Shown here: positions 47,853 to 56,560 of the stretch, piece by piece
Layout of the letters: the number at the start of each line of letters is the position of its first letter
Position numbering within the stretch: the stretch's first letter is position 1
Assembly: GCA_944390195.1 (NCBI GenBank)
Contig: CALXOZ010000005.1
Coordinates: 1-64,000 of the forward strand
Direction of reading: 5' to 3'
Source: an uncultured Alphaproteobacteria bacterium
Lineage (GTDB): Bacteria; Pseudomonadota; Alphaproteobacteria; CAAGCB01; CAG-977
Length of the DNA: 64,000 nucleotides
The notes under the pieces: generated by a model
Told to the model about the DNA's origin: nothing
Database searches by the model: none
The model's input: only the letters and a program-made list of their open reading frames with translations
Translations under genes and position numbers: made by a program

Positions 47853-48908
47853 TTGTTAGTCTCGGATTTTGATTTTTTTCTGCCAAAGGACAGAATAGCC
47901 GACCGACCGGCGGAACCAAGAGAGTCCGCCGGACTGTTGCATGTGTGCCCGCCGGATTCTTTTACCGACGGACATATTCTTGATTTTCCGACTTTGTTGC
48001 GCCAAGACGATTTGTTGGTCTTTAATGACACGAAAGTCATTCCGGCTCGTTTGTTCGGAAAGCGGGGCAATGCCGGAATCGAAGCAACATTATTTAAGGC
48101 TGTCGGGATAAATCAATGGGAAGCGTTGGTTAAAAATGCCAGACGTTTGCATGAAAACGATATCGTTTGTTTTTATCCGCCCGACGATTCCGAAGCCGAT
48201 CCGTTGCAAGCGAAAGTGTTGGGGCGTGGAGAAACGGGGACGGTAATTCTGGAGTTTTTAACATCTCCCGATTTGCTGTTTGTTTTGTTGGAAAAATACG
48301 GTGTCATGCCGCTACCCCCTTATATCCATCGCAAAAAAACGGATTACGAAGATGACAAAAGCAATTATCAAACGGTTTATGCCAAACATGACGGAGCTGT
48401 CGCGGCTCCGACCGCCGGATTGCATTTTACAAAAGATTTGCTGGCAAAAATAGCCTCCATGGGGATCGAAAGCGTACATATCACTTTGCATGTGGGGGGA
48501 GGCACTTTTTTGCCGGTTAAGGTACAGGATACCAAAGATCATGTCATGCATGCGGAATTCGGTCATATTTCCGATCATACGGCTAGGGTGATCACTCAGG
48601 CGAAACAGAAAGGACGTCGTATCGTTTCTATCGGAACGACAGCTCTGCGTTTGTTGGAAAGCGCGGCGGATGAAACGGGGGTTGTTCATCCTTTTCATCA
48701 GGAAACGTCCATATTTATTACACCGGGGTATAAATTTAAAGCTGTTGATGCTTTGTTTACGAATTTTCATCTGCCATGTTCGACTTTATTTATGCTGGTT
48801 TGCGCTTTCAGCGGTATTTCTTGTATGAAAAAAGCCTATGAGCATGCAATACAACAAAAATACAGATTTTTTTCTTACGGTGATGCCTGTTTTTTGGAAA
48901 AGCAATAG
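47853..48908 (+). CDS. queA: tRNA preQ1(34) S-adenosylmethionine ribosyltransferase-isomerase QueA
   Basis: 351 residues, TTG start directly before VSDFDFFLPKDRIADRPA, the family's N-terminus. QueA transfers the ribosyl part of SAM to preQ1-tRNA to make epoxyqueuosine. PTAGLHFTKDLL, HVGGGTFLPVKV and LFTNFHLPCSTLFMLV are family motifs. The ribosome site is weak. It is 6 bases after the SUKH gene and probably shares its transcript. Confidence 0.95.
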   Translation: MLVSDFDFFLPKDRIADRPAEPRESAGLLHVCPPDSFTDGHILDFPTLLRQDDLLVFNDTKVIPARLFGKRGNAGIEATLFKAVGINQWEALVKNARRLHENDIVCFYPPDDSEADPLQAKVLGRGETGTVILEFLTSPDLLFVLLEKYGVMPLPPYIHRKKTDYEDDKSNYQTVYAKHDGAVAAPTAGLHFTKDLLAKIASMGIESVHITLHVGGGTFLPVKVQDTKDHVMHAEFGHISDHTARVITQAKQKGRRIVSIGTTALRLLESAADETGVVHPFHQETSIFITPGYKFKAVDALFTNFHLPCSTLFMLVCAFSGISCMKKAYEHAIQQKYRFFSYGDACFLEKQ

Positions 48909-48925
48909 TAAAATCTTATTTATAC

Positions 48926-48954
48926 TTGCTCTTTTAAAGAAATTCTTTTATAAA
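48926..48954 (+). promoter_or_regulatory. Promoter for mucR
   Basis: TTGCTC (48926-48931) and TATAAA (48949-48954) have a 17-base spacer. They lie about 30 bases upstream of the ATG at 48983. GGGAGAAA is the ribosome site. Confidence 0.55.
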
Positions 48955-48982
48955 AAATAATGAATTAATCGGGAGAAATATT

Positions 48983-49387
48983 ATGTCTGATACATTTACA
49001 AATGAAGACCTTTTAGCGTTTACAACGGAAATAGTTTCTTCTCATGTGTCAAACAATGAAACGGATGCTTCGGAATTGCCCAAGCTAATTCGTGATGTTT
49101 ATTATGCTTTGGCAAACATCATGTCTCCCCAGCCCGAAGAAGAGCAATTGCAACCGGCTGTTCCTGTGAAAAAATCCGTTTTTCCTGACTATGTCATTTG
49201 CTTGGAAGACGGTAAAAAGTTAAAAATGTTAAAACGCCATTTGAAAACGGCTTATGGCATGACACCTGAAGAATATCGCATACGTTGGAATTTACCCGCC
49301 GATTATCCGATGGTCGCCCCGAATTACGCTAAGCACCGCTCTGGTCTGGCAAAAAAGATCGGGCTCGGAATGCGTGCTAAAAAATAA
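48983..49387 (+). CDS. Ros/MucR family transcriptional regulator
   Basis: 134 residues. The C-terminal half is characteristic: DYVICLEDGKKLKMLKRHL, YGMTPEEYRIRWNLPADYP, then MVAPNYAKHRSGLAKKIGLG. MucR/Ros proteins are alphaproteobacterial zinc-finger, H-NS-like regulators of surface polysaccharide, motility and cell-cycle genes. Zinc ligands Cys, Asp and the first His are kept, while the usual second His position is Ala (RHLKTAY), as in some non-canonical members. It has its own promoter. Confidence 0.94.
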   Translation: MSDTFTNEDLLAFTTEIVSSHVSNNETDASELPKLIRDVYYALANIMSPQPEEEQLQPAVPVKKSVFPDYVICLEDGKKLKMLKRHLKTAYGMTPEEYRIRWNLPADYPMVAPNYAKHRSGLAKKIGLGMRAKK

Positions 49388-49425
49388 AAAAATCTGTTTA
49401 CTCCTCTTTATTCAAGAGCTTTATT

Positions 49426-49869
49426 TTGTCGAATAACAAGCCCTTTTGGGAAACAAAAAAGCTTTCTGAAATGACGCAAACCGAATGGGAAGCTTTATGT
49501 GATCGGTGCGGAAAGTGTTGCTTGGAAAAAATCCTCTTTCAAGAAAGTGGTGAACTCGCTTTTACAAATGTCGCTTGCCAGTTGTTAGATCGTCGGACAT
49601 GCCGTTGTTTGCATTATGAAAATCGCACTCATTATGTCAAAGAATGTAAAAAAATCAGCCCTGAAAATTTAAAAGAATGTTATTGGTTGCCTAAAACGTG
49701 TGCGTATCGTTTGTTAAGTGAAGGAAAAAAACTACCCGTCTGGCATCCTTTGATTACAGGAACACAAAAAAGTGTTTTAAAAGCCGGTATGTCTGCGGCG
49801 GGGCGTTGTGTTCCTCCTAAGCCCGAAGATGAACTGCAAAATCATATTGTTCACTGGGAGGATCTGTGA
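49426..49869 (+). CDS. YcgN family cysteine-cluster protein (UPF0260)
   Basis: 147 residues. The TTG at 49426 is chosen because FWETKKLSEMTQTEWEALCD matches the conserved N-terminus of E. coli YcgN. The cysteine cluster CDRCGKCCLEK (about 25-35) and later CRCLHYENR, WLPKTCAYRLL, PVWHPLITG are all retained. The cysteines may bind a metal cluster; the function is unknown. The last bases overlap the following gene (GTGA). Confidence 0.88.
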   Translation: MSNNKPFWETKKLSEMTQTEWEALCDRCGKCCLEKILFQESGELAFTNVACQLLDRRTCRCLHYENRTHYVKECKKISPENLKECYWLPKTCAYRLLSEGKKLPVWHPLITGTQKSVLKAGMSAAGRCVPPKPEDELQNHIVHWEDL

Positions 49870-50576
49870 AACAAACAGACCAAACGATTTCAGTGTGTTA
49901 CGGAACGGCGATTTTTCCGGTCAGTGTCCAAAAAAATTCGCGGGCAAAGCGTGTGCGTTTGAAAATCAACCGGAAGCTCAGACAGGCAATTCTGGTTTTG
50001 CCTCAAAAAGCTTCGTTTCAAACAGCCTGCAACTTTGCCCGAAGCAAAGCGGAATGGATAGCCCGTCAGTTAGATTGTTTGCCAGAAAAACAAATTTTCC
50101 ATGAAAACATGTCGCTCCCTTTTTTGGGAAATACTGTGTTGGTTCATCATTCCTTGACAGCTAAAAGAGGTGTTTGGATTGATCAAAATGTGCTTTGGGT
50201 ATCAGGGAAAAAAGAACACTTAGCTCGTAGAGTTCAAGATTTTTTAAAAAAAAGCTTTTCTGTTTATTCTTTAAAAAAAGCACGCCAATTTGCTCAAAAA
50301 ATAAATGTAAAGGTTCAAAGGGTGACAGTTCGTGATACTGTTTCAAGGTGGGGAAGTTGTTCTAAATCCGGACGGTTGAATTTATCATGGCGTCTTGTTT
50401 TTGCACCGTTGTCTGTTGCGGATTATGTTATTGCTCATGAAGTGTCTCACTTGTGCGAAATGAATCATTCTTCCGCTTTTTGGAAGGTCGTGGAAATGTT
50501 GTGTCCGGATTATCAAAAAGAAGAATTGTGGTTGAAAAAGAATGCAGCTTATTTATACAGCTTTTCCGATAAATAA
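49866..50576 (+). CDS. YgjP-like (DUF45/SprT-type) zinc metallopeptidase
   Basis: 236 residues, GTG start overlapping the ycgN stop. The C-terminal domain holds the zinc site HEVSHLCEMNHSSAFW (HExxH plus a downstream His) around residue 193-208. SRWGSCSKSGRLNLSWRLV just before it is the family signature. The N-terminal part is a beta-rich domain with ARSKAEWIARQL. YgjP-like proteins are predicted metal-dependent hydrolases with unknown substrates. Confidence 0.88.
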   Translation: MKQTDQTISVCYGTAIFPVSVQKNSRAKRVRLKINRKLRQAILVLPQKASFQTACNFARSKAEWIARQLDCLPEKQIFHENMSLPFLGNTVLVHHSLTAKRGVWIDQNVLWVSGKKEHLARRVQDFLKKSFSVYSLKKARQFAQKINVKVQRVTVRDTVSRWGSCSKSGRLNLSWRLVFAPLSVADYVIAHEVSHLCEMNHSSAFWKVVEMLCPDYQKEELWLKKNAAYLYSFSDK

Positions 50577-50770
50577 AGTATAATAAAAGAATAATTGTAT
50601 GAATTAACACTTTTTTATTTTAAAGAAATGATCTGAAAAAAGACGTTTCCAATTGAAATGAAATAAGCAGGATTTTGATCAATTTGAAGCTTGATACAAA
50701 GAAAATGAATAAAATAGGAGCTTTCCCCCGCCTTTTACAAAAGACGAAAATAAAAGAAGCCACTTTTTTA

Positions 50771-52156
50771 TCAAGAAGCTTTTTGAATGTTGTTTTGCCA
50801 ACCTTTGGCAGCCCGATTATATTTTTTATCCCAATCGTTTTTTATCAAATCGGTTGTTTTGTGTTGCTCTAACAAGGATGATAATAGATATGATTTTTGT
50901 GTTTGCGGTAAGACGTAGATCCCCGCGACAGTAGGTGTTTTGCAGCCCGTGCTTTCAGGAAAGCTGAAAGGTTCGGCTGTAATGCGGCAATAAGCCATAT
51001 CGGCAAAGATACGGGCTTCCATATAAGCGCCGCTGTAACCGTATTTATCAGAGAAGACGGCTTCCAGAGAATCTGAAAAACGAGATCTGATTGTAGAAAA
51101 CAAATTTTTATGATAATCCAGAACCACCCCTTTGCCGTGCAGCAAATTTTGGAAATCGTCGTAAATGACAGGGTTTTTCCAACCGCCTCCGAAAAGCAGG
51201 AATGTATTGGGCATTTTGACATTTTCAGGGACGAAAGCTAAAGTATGGAAAAAAGTGTAGGCGCTGAAATACTCAATTGTTCTGAGAGAATTTTTAAATC
51301 CGTAATGTTCTTGAATGTTTTTTAAATCAAGTCGATACCATGTCGGATCTGAAGATCTTGGCGGGGATTGGAGGAAAAAATTGTTTTTTTGATTTGTGAT
51401 TGCGGCGTTGTTAAATAAATCGTCTAAAAGATCCGGAATGATCTGTCCTTGTTTTCCATATCTGGCATTCAGATCGCAAGATTCAGATTTAGCCAATCGC
51501 ACTAACATATCCGGAAAATGATTGAACGGACCTGTGTCCCAACCGGAAATAACATTTTTCAGATTTGTTGTTTCAGAAATGATTGTAATATTTCCTGTAT
51601 TTCCGGCATTACAAAAAGCGACGGGAAAGATTCCCTTTTTTTTCAGATCGTCGGCGATATGTTTATTATGAGTTGGCGCCAGAGGAGCTCCTTCTCCACC
51701 ATTCATGATATCATCGGAACGAAAATCATAGATGACGGGGATATCGGTTAAATTTGCCAAACGTTGCGGATCGGCAATTTGTAAAGTATAAGGAGGCAAG
51801 TTTCCGGCAATTGAAGGAGGAAAATGATCGCAAGTTTGTCCATGCCAACCGATAGCCGCGATTTCAGATTTATTTATTTGTGAAGCCTCACAAAGTTTAT
51901 TAACAGTTTCTGCGACCAGAAGAGTGTAATTTTTTAAGATGCTGGCAAAGAAAGGGTTATTTTCCAAAAAAGACGGTAAACTGTCATGTCCTGTGATTTG
52001 AGAACGCAACTGGATCATATCATGTGTAAGTTCGACGGGATATTTTAAAGTATACGTTGCCAGATCTTTAATGGATCCGTGATCAAATTCAGTTAAAACA
52101 GCATCTACGGCATCTAACGAATTACCCGTCATTATACCGATTGTTTTAATGGACAC
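50771..52156 (-). CDS. Divergent anhydro-N-acetylmuramic acid kinase (AnmK) homologue
   Basis: 461 residues, GTG start. The protein aligns along its length with AnmK, which phosphorylates and opens 1,6-anhydroMurNAc in cell-wall recycling. Shared parts: GWHGQT, GGEGAPLAPTHNK, GWDTGPFNHFPDM with the catalytic-base Asp, FGGGWKNP, and the C-terminal PTVAGIYVLP. Differences: the first ATP loop reads GIMTGNSLDAVD where AnmK has GxMSGTSLDGxD; NAGNTGN replaces NIGGIAN; SSDPTWYRLDL replaces the STGREYFN motif. There are about 40 extra C-terminal residues. It may be a true AnmK or a paralogue for another sugar. A lipoprotein gene lies 18 bases upstream in the same direction. Confidence 0.75.
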   Translation of the reverse strand: MSIKTIGIMTGNSLDAVDAVLTEFDHGSIKDLATYTLKYPVELTHDMIQLRSQITGHDSLPSFLENNPFFASILKNYTLLVAETVNKLCEASQINKSEIAAIGWHGQTCDHFPPSIAGNLPPYTLQIADPQRLANLTDIPVIYDFRSDDIMNGGEGAPLAPTHNKHIADDLKKKGIFPVAFCNAGNTGNITIISETTNLKNVISGWDTGPFNHFPDMLVRLAKSESCDLNARYGKQGQIIPDLLDDLFNNAAITNQKNNFFLQSPPRSSDPTWYRLDLKNIQEHYGFKNSLRTIEYFSAYTFFHTLAFVPENVKMPNTFLLFGGGWKNPVIYDDFQNLLHGKGVVLDYHKNLFSTIRSRFSDSLEAVFSDKYGYSGAYMEARIFADMAYCRITAEPFSFPESTGCKTPTVAGIYVLPQTQKSYLLSSLLEQHKTTDLIKNDWDKKYNRAAKGWQNNIQKAS

Positions 52157-52174
52157 GACAGACCTCTTTTAAGC

Positions 52175-53020
52175 CTATTTCAACGGTAAGGGCGTAACCT
52201 TATATTGTCCGGGAGCCAAATTCGGTCCTTCCGTTCTGACACCGTATTCATGTTGAACTTTTCCGGATGCGGATCTTGGCATGACCGGCGCTTCGTTACT
52301 TTTAGGCAAAACGAATTTTTTCGGATCGGAAGGGAAGGCATTTTTTTGGAAACGCATCAACATATAACCGGTTCCTCCGCCATAAGCGGGGCCTGAAACA
52401 CCGAAAGAGTAATTCGCCCCTATGATACCGTAATCCAGATCGACATAATCGATGGCGAAGACGGTGGAAATCATAGAATCCGAAGTTGTTGTGAATTTGC
52501 AGATATAGCCTGTGTCTTCCATCAAGACATAATCGGGTGATTTTACGAACAAGGCGTTTTTAGAACTCATGCAAGCGGGGCGGACGGCATTGTAATGTAT
52601 ATTGTAGTCCAGGGCGATATCTATGATCTGTTCGCTTTTTTTCAATTTAACGCCCAGTATTTTTGCAGAGTCGATAACAACGGTGGCGGGGGTGACACCG
52701 GCTTTGATATTGAACTGGATATAATTTTCAAAACACATTCTGGAATCGGGATCGGCATCACAGATCAACAATGTCGAATCGAGGTTGTTATCGAACAGAT
52801 TCAACAAACTGTTATATAAGAATTCGCGTGTCATGTTTGTTCGTGCGGGGGCACATTGTTGGGAACGGCAGACAATGACGGATGAAGGGGCTTTAGGCGT
52901 AATGATCGTACGTTGAGTAAACGGATCTGCCAATCCGCCGGACATGTCACAAGCGCCGACTAACGCTGTTGTAGCAGTTAAAACAAGCGTTTTAATGGAA
53001 TAATGAAAGTGTTTCAACAC
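52175..53020 (-). CDS. Predicted lipoprotein of unknown function, 281 aa
   Basis: The N-terminus is a lipoprotein signal: basic start, hydrophobic TLVLTATTALVGAC with Cys at about residue 24 followed by Asp-Met. The mature part has several cysteines (VCRSQQCAP, LICDADPDSRMCF, RPACMSS, GYICKF) that could form disulfides in the periplasm. A Gly-rich segment SGPAYGGGTGYMLM follows. An Asp after the lipid Cys would favour inner-membrane retention by the E. coli rule. Function unrecognised. It is the first gene of a unit with the AnmK homologue. Confidence 0.75.
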   Translation of the reverse strand: MLKHFHYSIKTLVLTATTALVGACDMSGGLADPFTQRTIITPKAPSSVIVCRSQQCAPARTNMTREFLYNSLLNLFDNNLDSTLLICDADPDSRMCFENYIQFNIKAGVTPATVVIDSAKILGVKLKKSEQIIDIALDYNIHYNAVRPACMSSKNALFVKSPDYVLMEDTGYICKFTTTSDSMISTVFAIDYVDLDYGIIGANYSFGVSGPAYGGGTGYMLMRFQKNAFPSDPKKFVLPKSNEAPVMPRSASGKVQHEYGVRTEGPNLAPGQYKVTPLPLK

Positions 53021-53088
53021 ATCGAACCTCTTTAGTTGAACCGATTTTTATTAAAAGATAGCAAGACTTTCTTACGAAAAGATAAAAA

Positions 53089-53112
53089 AAGAGCCGGGAA
53101 AAACCGACTCTT
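53089..53112 (-). terminator. Rho-independent terminator after ygeX
   Basis: AAGAGCCGG (53089-53097) pairs with CCGACTCTT (53104-53112) with one mismatch. On the minus strand it follows the ygeX stop by 12 bases and runs into seven T. Confidence 0.88.
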
Positions 53113-53124
53113 GATATTTTTTTA

Positions 53125-54339
53125 TTAATCACAAGCAACTTGTGCAGCGGATTTTCCGACAATTTCCTGATACATTTCGGGATCCGTAGCTCCTTCCGAG
53201 GAAAACAATAAAATAACACTGTTTTCATCCAGTTTAAGAGCTTTACGGAATTCGGGGGTTTCACAGGCGGTAACCAAACCGGCTAAACCGGAAACACCGG
53301 ACTCTCCGGACACGACAGCCGTATTTGCGCATTTTTTATTCGCCAAATCGCGCATCATAACCGGAATTAAAGTATCGGGAATCGTCATAAAACCGACGGC
53401 ATATTCTTTTAAAATATCCAATGCCAATAAAGACGGTTCTCCGCAGGACAAGCCAGCCATGATTGTTTCCAAATCACCATGAATGACTGTGTATTCGTCA
53501 TTTTTTATGCTGGCATATAAACAATCGGCGTTTTTAGGTTCTACAACCGTAAACAAAGGACGGTTTTTGTGCATTCTGCAACAAATGCGTGTTGACACGG
53601 CGGCCGCCAGACCTCCGACACCTCCTTGGACAAACGTATGGGTCGGTGTTTGAGGAATTTGATCTAAAGCTTCATCAACCATGACAGTGTAACCGTGCAT
53701 GACATCACACGGGACATCCATATACCCCGGATAAGACGTGTCCGAAATGACGAACCACCCGTTTTTTTGTGCATCATTCGCGCAATCATGGACTGAATCA
53801 TCATAATTTCCAGGACAACGGATCACTTTTGCGCCGTATTTTTCAATGGCTTTTTTACGTCCTTCGCTAACGCCTGCATGGATGTAAATAACGCATTGAG
53901 CACCGAACATTTGTGCTCCCCAAGCAACGGATCTGCCGTGGTTTCCGTCGGTCGCGGAACAAACGGTGATTTTTTCAATAATGTTCTTATATTTACCGCT
54001 TAACAAATCCGGAGTTGTCGCCTGTTCTCCTGTTGCCTCTTTAATTTTATTTAACAATAAACGGCAAACAGCGTAAGCTCCACCCAAAGCTTTAAAGCTG
54101 TCCAGTCCGAAACGCGTACTTTCGTCCTTGTAATAAATTGCTTTTACGCCAAGTTTTCGAGCATACTCATCCAAACTCACCAAAGGTGTGCGGGCGTACC
54201 CCGGCCATGTCATGATCTCTGCTTTTGCGGCTTTGAAACCCTCCTCATTTAAAATCGTTTCTGCCGCTCCGCCGATTTTATCGGGTTCGGCTTTCGGATT
54301 GATCAGTAATTTCGCCTCGCCGGCTTCAAACATTTCCAT
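53125..54339 (-). CDS. ygeX: Diaminopropionate ammonia-lyase YgeX
   Basis: 404 residues. A PLP fold-type II enzyme that converts 2,3-diaminopropionate to pyruvate and two ammonia. The Schiff-base lysine is Lys83 in RFGLDSFKALGGAYA, preceded by the YYKDESTR loop. ATDGNHGRSVAWGAQMFG, then GVGGLAAAV (phosphate-binding Gly loop region) and AVVSGESGVSGLAGL are conserved. E. coli encodes this gene beside ygeW and ygeY; here those lie about 25 kb away. A RutE-like gene is divergent upstream. Confidence 0.93.
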   Translation of the reverse strand: MEMFEAGEAKLLINPKAEPDKIGGAAETILNEEGFKAAKAEIMTWPGYARTPLVSLDEYARKLGVKAIYYKDESTRFGLDSFKALGGAYAVCRLLLNKIKEATGEQATTPDLLSGKYKNIIEKITVCSATDGNHGRSVAWGAQMFGAQCVIYIHAGVSEGRKKAIEKYGAKVIRCPGNYDDSVHDCANDAQKNGWFVISDTSYPGYMDVPCDVMHGYTVMVDEALDQIPQTPTHTFVQGGVGGLAAAVSTRICCRMHKNRPLFTVVEPKNADCLYASIKNDEYTVIHGDLETIMAGLSCGEPSLLALDILKEYAVGFMTIPDTLIPVMMRDLANKKCANTAVVSGESGVSGLAGLVTACETPEFRKALKLDENSVILLFSSEGATDPEMYQEIVGKSAAQVACD

Positions 54340-54456
54340 TCGCGTTTTCCTTAAATATTGAATTTAGTCCTTAAAGACAGATATTGTTCCATCTTCTTAT
54401 TGATGTACTATCATATCAATCTAATTTCTTTAGGCAACTGATTTTAGGATGGATTA

Positions 54457-55044
54457 ATGTTAAAACTTTCTCAATCCGATTTGGATGTTTTGTTTTGTCA
54501 GGCAAGAACATTTTCGTCTTGGACGAATGAAAAGATTCCGGATAAGTTGATAAAACAGTTATATGATTTGGCAAAAATGGCTCCGACTGCGGTCAATTGC
54601 CAACCGGCAAGAATCATTTTCGTTGTTTCCGATGCGGCAAAGAAAAAATTGGAACCGTGTTTGGATCCGGGAAATGTGAAAAAAACAATGACGGCTCCGG
54701 TTACGGCTATTATTGCCGGAGACCTTAAATTCTATACTCATTTGGATAAACTCTTCCCGATCGCCGATGTGAAAGCGTGGTACGAAGGAAAAACGGATCT
54801 TATTCAAGAAACCATGGTACGCAATACAGTGCTGCAAGGAGCTTATTTAATTATGGCTGCCCGTGCGCTGGGACTGGATTGCGGACCAATGAGCGGGTTT
54901 GATAATAAAATGGTTGATGAGGCTTTTTTCAAAGGAACACCGTATAAATCCGATTTTTTATGCAACTTCGGCTATGGAGATCGAAGTAAAATGTATCCTC
55001 GTTTGCCACGCTTTTCCTTTGATGAAGCGTGTCGGATCATTTGA
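54457..55044 (+). CDS. RutE-like nitroreductase (malonic semialdehyde reductase family)
   Basis: 195 residues. FMN-binding and substrate motifs match the RutE/HadB group: ARTFSSWTNEKIPDKLI, MAPTAVNCQPARIIFV, then VLQGAYLIMAARALGLDCGP and SGFDNKMVDEAFF, NFGYGDRSKMYPRLPR. In E. coli RutE reduces malonic semialdehyde to 3-hydroxypropionate in uracil breakdown. No rut genes are nearby, but ygeX is divergent, 117 bases away, so a role in nitrogen-compound catabolism is reasonable inference. Confidence 0.88.
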   Translation: MLKLSQSDLDVLFCQARTFSSWTNEKIPDKLIKQLYDLAKMAPTAVNCQPARIIFVVSDAAKKKLEPCLDPGNVKKTMTAPVTAIIAGDLKFYTHLDKLFPIADVKAWYEGKTDLIQETMVRNTVLQGAYLIMAARALGLDCGPMSGFDNKMVDEAFFKGTPYKSDFLCNFGYGDRSKMYPRLPRFSFDEACRII

Positions 55045-55067
55045 TTCCCTGTGTTTTTGAAAAGAAC

Positions 55068-55109
55068 AATCCGGAAGTCCGTCAATCGGGATCCGGATTT
55101 TTTTATTTT
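55068..55109 (+). terminator. Rho-independent terminator after the RutE-like gene
   Basis: AATCCGGA (55068-55075) pairs with TCCGGATT (55092-55099) around a 16-base loop that may itself pair. A T-rich run follows. It lies about 23 bases after the stop. Confidence 0.85.
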
Positions 55110-55207
55110 TGTAAAATTAGAATAGGAAATAAAAAAAATTTATCAGATAATAACTTTATTGTGCTTTAAAAAAAATTAGACCGATCATTCATAATTTTGG
55201 AAATAAA

Positions 55208-56431
55208 ATGAAAAAAATACAATACAAAGATATTTATTCCGAATTGAAAAAAAATATGTCGTTGTCTCTGTTCCTTCTGTTGTTGGCAGGACTTTTCAAT
55301 TTATATTGTGTTATAAAGTTTTCTGTGAACGTTCCGGTAAAAGAAGAATGGAATCTGATGGAAATGTTATCGGAAAACGGTTCCATTTTTGATTCGACAT
55401 CTTCTTCACGTCCGCTGATTCCCAATTTTATCATATATATGCTTTACTTGATAAACGGCTGGAATGTGCGTTTTAATTTATTTCTGAATTATTTCATATA
55501 TATTGCGGATATTATCTTAATGTACCGTTTGATTGTAAAAGCAACCGGAAAAAATAAGTTTTTACCGTTGTTTTTCCTGCCTTTTTTTTCAGATCTGAAT
55601 GCTTTGAATTTAATGCAGGCGACTGCTTTGCAATTTCATCTGACGATCCTGTTCGGATTGATTGCCGCAGATATAGGTTTTTTGCGTTCGCCAACATACC
55701 ATAATTCTTTATTATTCATTTTGTTTTCCGCCTTGTCTGTCTTTTCAATGAATTTATTGTTTGCCTTAGGCATATTTGTCGGTTGGGGGATTATGGAAAT
55801 AGGACGTAAAAACTTCAAAAGAGTTGGCGGAGCGGCTATTCTGATGTTAGTGATTTTTCAAATTTCCATGTTCCATAGCGGTATAATGCTTTTTTCCGAA
55901 AAGCAATTATTTCAGTCGGCGCTGATCCTTTATTCAGCGGTGTTGACAGGAATTGATAAAGTAACTCCTGTGCATTTTATTTTCATTCTTCCGGTATTAA
56001 TTGCTTTAGGCTATCTTTTTTATAAAAAACGCTTTTGGACAGATATCAATTATATGTTTGTTTATTCTGTCATTATTGCAACGTTCCTTTCGGCTTTAGG
56101 GGCGGATCGGACATCTTCCGAATATATGTTCATTCATAGGGGAGCAGGCATTTTGCTGTTTTCAATACCGGCGGTTTTCGTTGTAATGCGTTTATTTAAA
56201 CCGGTATGCGTTTATTTGTGTTGTCTTTGTGTTATCGGATATAGCGCCTCGTTTTCAACAAATTATTTCCATATGGAAAAGCAAGCTCGCCTGCTTATTT
56301 TAGACTGTGCCAAAGAATATTATCTTGGTGTGAACGAGGGAACTTGTGAAATTATGGATAATCAGCAGCTAAGGGAGTTCTTAGATTCTTCTAAAAAGCT
56401 GAAGTTGAATTATGTAAAGGGTATACTTTAA
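55208..56431 (+). CDS. Polytopic membrane protein, possible GT-C-type glycosyltransferase
   Basis: 407 residues with about ten hydrophobic spans. After the first span a loop reads VPVKEEWNLMEMLSENGS, followed by SSSRPLIPNFIIYMLYLIN. An acidic pair in the first extracytoplasmic loop is the usual position of the catalytic site in GT-C lipid-linked glycosyltransferases, so that is my best guess. I do not recognise a specific family. It has a good terminator upstream and faces the PLD gene. Confidence 0.6.
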   Translation: MKKIQYKDIYSELKKNMSLSLFLLLLAGLFNLYCVIKFSVNVPVKEEWNLMEMLSENGSIFDSTSSSRPLIPNFIIYMLYLINGWNVRFNLFLNYFIYIADIILMYRLIVKATGKNKFLPLFFLPFFSDLNALNLMQATALQFHLTILFGLIAADIGFLRSPTYHNSLLFILFSALSVFSMNLLFALGIFVGWGIMEIGRKNFKRVGGAAILMLVIFQISMFHSGIMLFSEKQLFQSALILYSAVLTGIDKVTPVHFIFILPVLIALGYLFYKKRFWTDINYMFVYSVIIATFLSALGADRTSSEYMFIHRGAGILLFSIPAVFVVMRLFKPVCVYLCCLCVIGYSASFSTNYFHMEKQARLLILDCAKEYYLGVNEGTCEIMDNQQLREFLDSSKKLKLNYVKGIL

Positions 56432-56560
56432 AATCATGGCATTTCTTAAGCTTTTCGTGTGTCGGATTGTGTAAAAAATATTTGTATAAAAGAATGCTCC
56501 ATATTAAATAGTCATTTCTTTTTGTCGTTTGTTCCCGTTTCCGGATTGGGTATAAGGAGT

